Source: an uncultured Muribaculaceae bacterium (GTDB lineage Bacteria > Bacteroidota > Bacteroidia > Bacteroidales > Muribaculaceae). Taken from it: DNA of 16,196 bases. The position numbers and the translations under genes are program-made. Shown piece after piece: positions 1-6,063 of this stretch (position 1 is its first letter; the number at the start of each line of letters is the position of its first letter). The stretch spans positions 1 through 16,196 of the forward strand of contig CAJTQV010000032.1 of NCBI GenBank assembly GCA_910578385.1, given 5' to 3'. The notes under the pieces are model-generated. The model saw only the letters and a list, made by a program, of their open reading frames with translations, did not search any database and was not told the origin of the DNA.

Positions 1-62
1 TCTACACCCTGATAGCAGACGGCGTGGAGATTGATTCCAAACGAATGATACTCACCGACTAA
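1..62 (+). CDS. 3' end of an exported protein with a C-terminal sorting-type tail (partial)
   Basis: An open frame runs from position 3 to a TAA at 60-62 and encodes the last 19 residues, ending in YTLIADGVEIDSKRMILTD. Tails of the form 'Y-x-L-x-x-D-G-x-x-x-x-x-K-R-M-I-L' are common at the C-terminus of Bacteroidota exported proteins, including many of those handled by the type IX secretion system, and this one fits that pattern. The start and the body of the gene lie outside the window, so nothing can be said about function beyond the tail. The stop lies 11 bases before the next start codon and I see no terminator between them, so the two genes are probably co-transcribed. The reading is short and the family assignment is inferred. 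Confidence 0.6.
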   Translation, partial: YTLIADGVEIDSKRMILTD

Positions 63-73
63 AATGCGACAAT

Positions 74-2557
74 ATGAAACGACGAATACTAACCACAACC
101 GGGCGGCTCCTCGTCGCGCTCGTGGCCCTGGTCATGACCGCAGTCACGTCCGCCACAGCCGGTGAGATACGCCACACTCTGACGTTCGACCCGACAGCAA
201 TAACCTTCGACACGGTAACCGCACCTGACGGCACACCTTACGTAATGGTGAACGCCCCGGACGCAAACTATTTAGAAGAACTGCCAGCTCCTCTTATGCC
301 TTGCAAGGTTATTAATTTGCTGATGCCGACCTTCTGTGAAAATATAAAAGTAACTCTTGAAAACGTTCAAATATCTAATCCTATCGTTTTAACAAATAAA
401 ATACTAACGAATAGGGAATTGTCGGAATGGCATGAATATGGCGATCTGGTCACTGATTCTTCAAATCAAGACCGTGGAGGATGGCGAGCATGGATTATTA
501 ATGATTACCTTGTCAACGGCAAGAATCATATTGTTTCGGTGGCGGTTCCAATTGGATTTATGTCAGAACAAAATCCATGTATATTAAATCCGTTGTTGAA
601 TGTGGATGTCAAACTGGATTACGAAGAATGCGGTCCTCAGGACGTGGATTACTGCTGTATTGAATCCCGGGATTCAGAATGGGACACGGATTTAGATACG
701 CTTGTAGTAAATCCACCCCGATTTAATGAGAACGCCGTTTCCCAATCAAAAGCGCAGACCGGCTCTTTTGAATTGATGCCTGAATCTTATTATTATATCC
801 TTGTACCGGAAAGTCTTAAGGAATCTGTCAATGATTTAGCTAGTTGGAAATCTCAGAAAGGGCATACTGTAAGGATTCATACTGTTGAGGAAATCTGGGA
901 GAATCCCTTATTCTCGGACATCTTTGGAGAGAAATCCTTTGACAAGGAATCGCATATCAGGAACTGGCTTCGTTCAGAATACAGTAAATACGGTAAATTC
1001 CAATTGTTAATAATTGGGGATTACAGGACTTCCGCACCCATTCGCAAATTCAGGAACTATACATCAAATTCAAAGGAACATTACAGCTGGTATGATGGAG
1101 AGAATTTTGTCCCTACAGATGCCTATTTTTCTGACATGACTACATCATTCACGTTGGATTCCATTGCCAACGGGAACTACTATGGCGCGATACTCAAACA
1201 GAAGTATTCGCCTGAACTTCGCGTCGGAAGATTACTTGCTTATCAAAAGAGCCATCTCGCCAGATACCTGGATAAATTATTGATTTATGAAATTAATCCG
1301 GGACTAGGCAATCCTGATTATTTGGGAAAAGGGTTTATTAACCGACAGCATATGTTTGTTTCCTCACCTACACTGTTCAAAGGAGTATCTACTCTTGATC
1401 TAATTACTCTGAATGACGAAAAAGGTGGTTTGGTATACTCTGAATGTGAACCAACAGGACAGGAAGTGATATTAGGAATGGGACAGTGCGGCATTATAAG
1501 TCTGAAAGGACACGGGAGTCCTGTGACTATCTGTACGGCAGGAGACAGGAAGTCTAGTGATGATTGGGAGCAGAATCGGTACATACAAGCTGTAAACTCC
1601 TATTCTACTCAGGACACACGTCATCCAAATGCCGAACACGGGAATGGCTTGGATGGGCTTGACAATGCGGGCAAACCGTCAATTCTCTATACTTTTGCAT
1701 GTACATCCACACCTTTTGACAACATCCGCTTTCCCGGAGGCGGTTACAGGAATGTTCCTTTTGACATGGGATCCAGCTTCACGGTTGGAGGAAATTATGG
1801 AGGAGTGGCTTATATAGGTAATACACGTGATGGTTATACAGGTCCACAGGAAATGATGGAAACCGATTTTGGTTATAGAATCAGCAAAGGTGAGTCCATA
1901 GGAAATGCATTTGCAAATTCTGTGTTAGCCACAGGAGATCGACATCAGCAATTCACCAGAAATCTTATAGGCGACCCTGATATCAATGTATGGTTAGGGG
2001 TTCCATCGAGACAAAACATTTCGGTATCATATCAATCCGGTATTCTTACCATAAATGGCACAGATATGGAGAACGCCCGCGCAATTGTCTTTAACGGAGA
2101 GCGCGCAACCGCAGTATTCCGTATAACAGGACATTCCACGGTATCTCTTACTGCCGAGGAAATTGGAGTACAGGATAACTCCCCGTTCACAGTGAGCATC
2201 TTTAAAAATGGGCATTATCCCGAGATTTACTTACTTGCTTCCAATTCAGGCACTGTCCAATCTTCAAAGAAATTTTATCTCCCGGATATAAATCTGCTTA
2301 ACGATGACATAAAAGAACCACAAATTCAAGTATCCGGCAACCTTGGACTTTACTGCATAGGAAATTTCCGCAGCAGGAATTATTTCGATGTGATGACCGG
2401 TGGAAATCTTATGGTTCTGGCTAACGGCCAGGCTGAATTTGAAGGTGAAAGAATTTGCTGTGGAGCAAAGGTGTCGATATCGGCACACGAAACAGTTCTT
2501 GGAGCGGGATTTACTGTGGAAAAAGGCGCGGGACTAAACATTTCAAACGACAACTGA
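74..2557 (+). CDS. Secreted C25-family (gingipain-like) cysteine peptidase
   Basis: An 827-residue exported protein. Residues 1-29 form a signal peptide (KRR, hydrophobic stretch, cleavage probably after ATA). Residues about 30-130 resemble the gingipain propeptide domain (NYLEELPAPLMP, compared with the family's G-x-P-x-x-P region). The catalytic region begins near residue 235 (YYYILVPESL) and includes LLIIGD and LRVGRL. The expected dyad is visible: His480 in GHGSP and Cys543 in FACTSTPFD. GGVAYIGNTRDG and the LIGDPDINVWLG stretch that usually ends the catalytic domain follow. The last 50 or so residues (VLANGQAEFEGE ... GAGFTVEKGA) look like a small repetitive beta domain found at the C-termini of Bacteroidota secreted proteins. 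C25 enzymes are proteases such as gingipains and the type IX sortase PorU; at 827 residues this is shorter than typical PorU, so a secreted protease is the better guess. Base composition changes sharply near position 270: by my count 74-270 is about 59% GC and 271-420 about 33%. The next gene starts 12 bases downstream. Confidence 0.85.
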   Translation: MKRRILTTTGRLLVALVALVMTAVTSATAGEIRHTLTFDPTAITFDTVTAPDGTPYVMVNAPDANYLEELPAPLMPCKVINLLMPTFCENIKVTLENVQISNPIVLTNKILTNRELSEWHEYGDLVTDSSNQDRGGWRAWIINDYLVNGKNHIVSVAVPIGFMSEQNPCILNPLLNVDVKLDYEECGPQDVDYCCIESRDSEWDTDLDTLVVNPPRFNENAVSQSKAQTGSFELMPESYYYILVPESLKESVNDLASWKSQKGHTVRIHTVEEIWENPLFSDIFGEKSFDKESHIRNWLRSEYSKYGKFQLLIIGDYRTSAPIRKFRNYTSNSKEHYSWYDGENFVPTDAYFSDMTTSFTLDSIANGNYYGAILKQKYSPELRVGRLLAYQKSHLARYLDKLLIYEINPGLGNPDYLGKGFINRQHMFVSSPTLFKGVSTLDLITLNDEKGGLVYSECEPTGQEVILGMGQCGIISLKGHGSPVTICTAGDRKSSDDWEQNRYIQAVNSYSTQDTRHPNAEHGNGLDGLDNAGKPSILYTFACTSTPFDNIRFPGGGYRNVPFDMGSSFTVGGNYGGVAYIGNTRDGYTGPQEMMETDFGYRISKGESIGNAFANSVLATGDRHQQFTRNLIGDPDINVWLGVPSRQNISVSYQSGILTINGTDMENARAIVFNGERATAVFRITGHSTVSLTAEEIGVQDNSPFTVSIFKNGHYPEIYLLASNSGTVQSSKKFYLPDINLLNDDIKEPQIQVSGNLGLYCIGNFRSRNYFDVMTGGNLMVLANGQAEFEGERICCGAKVSISAHETVLGAGFTVEKGAGLNISNDN

Positions 2558-2569
2558 AAACATAATCAT

Positions 2570-3487
2570 ATGAAACACTTATTTCTAATTCTGCTGACAA
2601 TGGGATTCGTTGTAAATCTGTCCTACTCAGAGAAACACGTCGCTACGGTACGTGAGGATCGGGTTTGGGTGTACAGCGGAGCCAATCGGTATGGTATGCA
2701 CGAATACGATGAGAAGTCATGGGATAACCTTCTTGCAGTGCATTCGTTAAAATTCACTGCCACCCGGGAAATAGGAGGCAAATTATATTCGTGCCTCACC
2801 ATCACCGATACAAGGAATTATTCCATTTCCACCGATGTGGAGGCGTACCCTTATGGTACGCTGATGAGCCGGGAGACACGTGACGAGATAACCTGTCTCC
2901 TTCGTGAGGAAGATGGCACAGTCTACAGGCTGGACGATGAATATGGCGGGGCAGTGGTTTCTCCTGTGGAGGATGAAGTCTCATCATATCATGAGACTGT
3001 GATATACGATTGGAACAAAAAGGAGGGAGAGGAAATTCATCTTGTAAGAATACCGGCAGGAAGCGTCGAGACAGAGCCTTTAAAGGTCCATTATCTTGCA
3101 CCCGTCACAATAGGCGGAGATGAATGCATGGTCATGACCTTTGCCGATGACCCTTTCACTGAAGTATATAAAGACAGTTTCTTTTTAATAGAAGGTATCG
3201 GAGTTACTGAGAACGGGTCTTTGGGCTTGTACTTCCTTGATCAGATGACCGGGATGGCGGACAACAGCTGGTATGCAGGTATCCAATCCCGGCTGGAGAG
3301 AGTCTATGATGGCGACGGTAATGTAATATACGACACCAACCACTATTCGTTCGTCGGTGTGGATGACGTTGTATCCTCCCAGAAGCCAAAGTACGGAGCA
3401 ATATACGACCTGATGGGTCGCCGCGTGGAGCGCGTGCTTCCTGGGTCGGTATATGTCCGCGACGGCAAGAAATTTGTCGGCAAGTGA
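2570..3487 (+). CDS. Secreted one-unit protein, paralogue of the 729-residue protein downstream
   Basis: A 305-residue protein of unknown function. Residues 1-20 form a signal peptide (MKHLFLILLTMGFVVNLSYS). Residues about 22-255 form one copy of a unit that occurs about three times in the product of 3743-5932. The landmarks in order are an E-x-R-V-W-x-Y start, a KF-T/G segment, REEDGTVYRL, a Y-D-x-x-x-x-E/D-G strand, a 'V-x-I-x-G-x-E-x-x-V/A-M-x-F' strand, FLIEGIG, and a closing SRLERVYDGDGNVIYD. Residues 278-305 are a charged tail beginning IYDLMGRRV and ending DGKKFVGK, identical to the tail of the larger paralogue. Such tails are typical of Bacteroidota exported proteins and are probably sorting signals. 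The gene starts 12 bases after the C25 peptidase and ends at a strong terminator, so it is probably the last gene of that operon. No catalytic residues are recognisable; a structural or binding role on the cell surface is a guess. Confidence 0.8.
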   Translation: MKHLFLILLTMGFVVNLSYSEKHVATVREDRVWVYSGANRYGMHEYDEKSWDNLLAVHSLKFTATREIGGKLYSCLTITDTRNYSISTDVEAYPYGTLMSRETRDEITCLLREEDGTVYRLDDEYGGAVVSPVEDEVSSYHETVIYDWNKKEGEEIHLVRIPAGSVETEPLKVHYLAPVTIGGDECMVMTFADDPFTEVYKDSFFLIEGIGVTENGSLGLYFLDQMTGMADNSWYAGIQSRLERVYDGDGNVIYDTNHYSFVGVDDVVSSQKPKYGAIYDLMGRRVERVLPGSVYVRDGKKFVGK

Positions 3488-3520
3488 TGACATAGGGACG
3501 GTTGCTGCGGGTTTGACCGC
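3401..3520 (+). repeat. Duplicated gene end, copy 1 (tail codons, stop, 3' flank)
   Basis: The codons for the last 28 residues (3401-3484), the stop, the following TGACATAGG (3488-3496) and a CTGCGGGTTTGACCGC segment (3505-3520) recur at 5846-5962. Within the 28 codons I count nine differences between copies, all silent. In this copy the hairpin built on the CTGCGG/CCGC segment is degraded to a stem of about six pairs including one G-T pair. Shared ancestry of the gene ends is directly visible; the reason for the strict protein-level conservation is inferred (selection on the tail, or gene conversion followed by silent drift). Confidence 0.85.
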
Positions 3521-3546
3521 GGGCCATGACAGAAGTATTCAAACAG

Positions 3547-3605
3547 CGGTTGCGCGGAACGGGTAAAGACACTGGAATGAGTTCTGCGCAACCGTTTATT
3601 TTTAT
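3547..3605 (+). terminator. Rho-independent terminator after the 305-residue gene
   Basis: The arms CGGTTGCGCGGAAC (3547-3560) and GTTCTGCGCAACCG (3581-3594) pair over 14 bases with one G-T pair, enclosing a 20-base loop. A T-rich run, TTTATTTTTAT, follows at once. It lies 60 bases after the stop codon and separates the C25 operon from the next transcription unit. Confidence 0.85.
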
Positions 3606-3664
3606 ATCAAATTGTCTAAAATCGAGAAATAATTTAACAAAATGAAAATAAATTCTTTCAAATA

Positions 3665-3696
3665 TTTGCATATTTAAAACAAGATAACTATCTTTG
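3665..3696 (+). promoter_or_regulatory. Bacteroidota-type promoter for the 729-residue protein gene
   Basis: TTTG at 3665-3668 is separated by 20 bases from TATCTTTG at 3689-3696, a full match to the Bacteroidota -33 TTTG / -7 TAnnTTTG form. Transcription should start near 3703, leaving a leader of about 40 bases. The leader contains a perfect 10-base palindrome, AGGTTAACCT (3706-3715), which could be an operator. It also contains a three-codon frame, ATG CGT TTA TGA (3735-3746), whose stop overlaps the true start codon. The promoter match is strong; the roles of the palindrome and mini-frame are unknown. Confidence 0.8.
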
Positions 3697-3742
3697 CCGC
3701 TGTGTAGGTTAACCTTATGTATAACAATTAAAACATGCGTTT

Positions 3743-5932
3743 ATGAAGAAATTTTTACTTGCGTCTGCGCTCGCCGCAATCGGTTGCGTATCGGCTCTTG
3801 CCGCCGAGTATGTGCCGATGATTCGTGAGGGTCGTGTCTGGGAGTATACCGGCTATTCAACCGTATATGATGGTGCCGCTTTCCATTACATGAAGTTCGA
3901 CGGGACTGAGACAGTGGATGGAACTGAATACCATCGTTTTGTGCAGTTCAAATCACTTGTTTTCGGAGAGAACCGCAAACTCGCATACAGCAACAATTCT
4001 GTCAGTCAGGTCTATTACCTGCGCGAGGAACCGGGCAAGGTGTTCGTGCTGTGTGAAAAGAATAGCGGAAAGATTGTCAATCAGGAAATTGCATCAGGAG
4101 ATTCAGGTGCCGGGTCGCCGGAGTATTCTGAGTTCAAGGTTTATGATTTCACCCTGTCCGACGGAGCAACGTGGGAGTATCCCCAGGCAGCCGGATTCTC
4201 AGGTGTGGAAGGCGGAATGTCGCTTGATGTGAAGTGGGAGACTCCGGTTGAAATCGACGGGGAGCAGTGCCGTGTGATGGGATTCAGCAATCTTTACGTT
4301 ATGGGAGAGGATGACATCCTTTACTTCATCGAGGGTATCGGCACGACATGCAACGGCATCCTGCCCGCACCGAATATGGACAGCGTTTCGGGAGTTTGGG
4401 ACAACACCAAGGAGGCCTCCATACAATCATGGCTCAACCGCGTGTTCGACAGCGAGGGTAATGTCATCTACAATAGCAAGGAACCAACCGCTCCCCCCGC
4501 CAACTGCGGCTACGCTCCGATTATCGAGGAGGGTAAGGTTTGGCAGTATGGAAGTACTTCCATGGATGGTGTCACTTACTATTCAAAGAAGTTTGACGGG
4601 ACTGTCACGGTCAACGGCAAAGAGTATCACCGCTTCATGGGGTTCCAGTCGGAGGATTACAGGGGCACTTCGGAATATGGAGTGCTGGAGTACGCCGGCA
4701 AGAAAGAGCAGGATGTTACAAGTGGTTACATGCGCGAGGAGGATGGTAAAGTCTATGTCCTTACGCTCGATGATGTGGAGTTCATGTCGAATACAGCGTC
4801 TCTCGATCCTTCCGTTCCGGAAGATCGTTACGGAGAATTCCTCCGCTACGATTTCACTCTTGAGGATGGCGACAGCTTCATGTTCAGAGACAGGGGTGGT
4901 GAATATATTCCGGTCGTGGTGAAGATCAAGGAACCGGTTCTGGTAAACGGCACTGAGCGCAAGGCCATGACTTTCCTTTATGAAATCAAAGAAGATAACG
5001 GTGACGGCGAAGTCACTACGTCGTTTGTGGAGATTTTTCCCGGTTCGGTTATCGAGGGAGTAGGCCCCGACTCTGATGGTGACCTGATTTTCTTCGGCCC
5101 CCCTTATACAACAGGAATGCCTGAGGCCTCTTCCGGCCTTGGCAGCCGTTCATTCCTAAAATATGTCGCCGACAGCGAGGGCAACGTCATTTACGGGTCA
5201 AGACTTGCGCAGAGCAATGAGGATCCTCACTCGATACTTGGCCCCGGCAAGATGTGGAAGTGGGAGTTCATATCGAGTGTCAGCGAGCCGGAAAGGTCAA
5301 CTGTCACCGCTTCGGTTGAGGATAAACAGCTCTATATCGGCAATCGTCCTGCCCGTCGTGTGAGTGTCATGTCGGATGCCGACATGTTCAGTCCCTTCAC
5401 AGTGATTCTATCCGAATCCGACGGCCTGCTCGACTTATATTGGTCGGATAATGAGACCGGTACCTATTCCTATTTCACGCCGATGATGGATTTCTCGCTT
5501 GAACAGGGAGCGGTGGTCAATGCCGATGGCGACGGTACAAAGTGGCCAATCGGCAATGTGGCGTCGGTCTTCAATGAGACCGTATGCGGCATAGAGCGTC
5601 AGTATCAGCTAATTGAGAATGAGGAAACCGGTAGGTCTTTTGTATGGGTGGAAGGCATCGGTGCGCAATACACCGACGAGTATATGACATGGTTCCCCCC
5701 GACTGACTGCGGCAAGTCATTCGGCGGTATGCTCGAATGCTACGAGAACGGAGTCTGCGTGTTCAAGGCCGAGGACTTCGCGCGCGGTCAGGACTCGGTA
5801 GAGGGAGTATTCGATTCAGAGACCGAGACTGGAAATTCTGGTGTAATCTACGACCTGATGGGTCGGCGCGTGGAGCGCGTTCTGCCCGGGTCTGTCTATG
5901 TCCGCGACGGCAAAAAGTTTGTCGGCAAGTGA
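3743..5932 (+). CDS. Secreted protein with about three repeats of an unknown unit and a sorting-type tail
   Basis: A 729-residue exported protein of unknown function. Residues 1-20 form a signal peptide ending ALA; a cysteine at residue 15 gives only a weak lipobox-like context. Unit 1 spans about 21-244 and unit 2 about 256-485. Both open with 'Y-x-P-x-I-x-E-G-x-V-W-x-Y', carry 'K-F-D-G-T-x-T-V' with E-Y-H-R-F, a REE-x-GKV segment and a YDFTL-x-DG strand, and close with DSEGNVIY. Unit 3 (about 496-690) keeps the start (GPGKMWKWEF) and the VEGIG strand but has diverged in the middle and lacks the EGNVIY close. Residues 702-729 are the tail shared exactly with the 305-residue paralogue. The gene has its own promoter (3665-3696) and a hairpin just after its stop, so it is probably monocistronic. 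A beta-rich surface or secreted binding protein is the likeliest class, inferred only from the repeat pattern and the absence of recognisable catalytic motifs. Confidence 0.8.
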   Translation: MKKFLLASALAAIGCVSALAAEYVPMIREGRVWEYTGYSTVYDGAAFHYMKFDGTETVDGTEYHRFVQFKSLVFGENRKLAYSNNSVSQVYYLREEPGKVFVLCEKNSGKIVNQEIASGDSGAGSPEYSEFKVYDFTLSDGATWEYPQAAGFSGVEGGMSLDVKWETPVEIDGEQCRVMGFSNLYVMGEDDILYFIEGIGTTCNGILPAPNMDSVSGVWDNTKEASIQSWLNRVFDSEGNVIYNSKEPTAPPANCGYAPIIEEGKVWQYGSTSMDGVTYYSKKFDGTVTVNGKEYHRFMGFQSEDYRGTSEYGVLEYAGKKEQDVTSGYMREEDGKVYVLTLDDVEFMSNTASLDPSVPEDRYGEFLRYDFTLEDGDSFMFRDRGGEYIPVVVKIKEPVLVNGTERKAMTFLYEIKEDNGDGEVTTSFVEIFPGSVIEGVGPDSDGDLIFFGPPYTTGMPEASSGLGSRSFLKYVADSEGNVIYGSRLAQSNEDPHSILGPGKMWKWEFISSVSEPERSTVTASVEDKQLYIGNRPARRVSVMSDADMFSPFTVILSESDGLLDLYWSDNETGTYSYFTPMMDFSLEQGAVVNADGDGTKWPIGNVASVFNETVCGIERQYQLIENEETGRSFVWVEGIGAQYTDEYMTWFPPTDCGKSFGGMLECYENGVCVFKAEDFARGQDSVEGVFDSETETGNSGVIYDLMGRRVERVLPGSVYVRDGKKFVGK

Positions 5933-5962
5933 TGACATAGGTTCGGCCTGCGGGTTTGACCG
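5846..5962 (+). repeat. Duplicated gene end, copy 2
   Basis: This counterpart of 3401-3520 holds 28 tail codons giving an identical peptide, the stop, TGACATAGG (5933-5941), and the CTGCGGGTTTGACCGC segment (5947-5962). Here that last segment sits inside a perfect hairpin, whereas in the first copy the outer stem has decayed. Transcription at the first copy is instead stopped by a separate terminator downstream. Confidence 0.85.
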
Positions 5963-5973
5963 CAGGCCGAACC
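5940..5973 (+). terminator. Perfect 14-bp hairpin after the 729-residue gene
   Basis: GGTTCGGCCTGCGG (5940-5953) and CCGCAGGCCGAACC (5960-5973) pair perfectly around a six-base loop, GTTTGA. The hairpin begins eight bases after the stop codon. No T-run follows directly, so it may stabilise the mRNA 3' end or act as a terminator without a U-tract; position and strength favour a 3'-end function. Confidence 0.65.
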
Positions 5974-6000
5974 ACAGAGGGGTAACTTTGTGCGGAATTA

Positions 6001-6032
6001 TTTGTTTCTGAAATAAAAAGTATATAAATTTG
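6001..6032 (+). promoter_or_regulatory. Promoter of dnaX
   Basis: TTTG (6001-6004), a 20-base spacer and TAAATTTG (6025-6032) match the Bacteroidota promoter form exactly. Transcription would begin near 6039, about 25 bases before the dnaX start codon. The short leader is A-rich, as is usual before Bacteroidota genes that lack a Shine-Dalgarno sequence. Confidence 0.75.
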
Positions 6033-6063
6033 CGGAAAGAAAGATTATAGGACAGGCAAATTT

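Noticed and set aside
3204..3671. 155-codon open frame on the minus strand
   Set aside because: It runs through the terminator at 3547-3605 and antisense to the 305-residue gene. The peptide is Arg/Ser/Pro-rich with no family resemblance.
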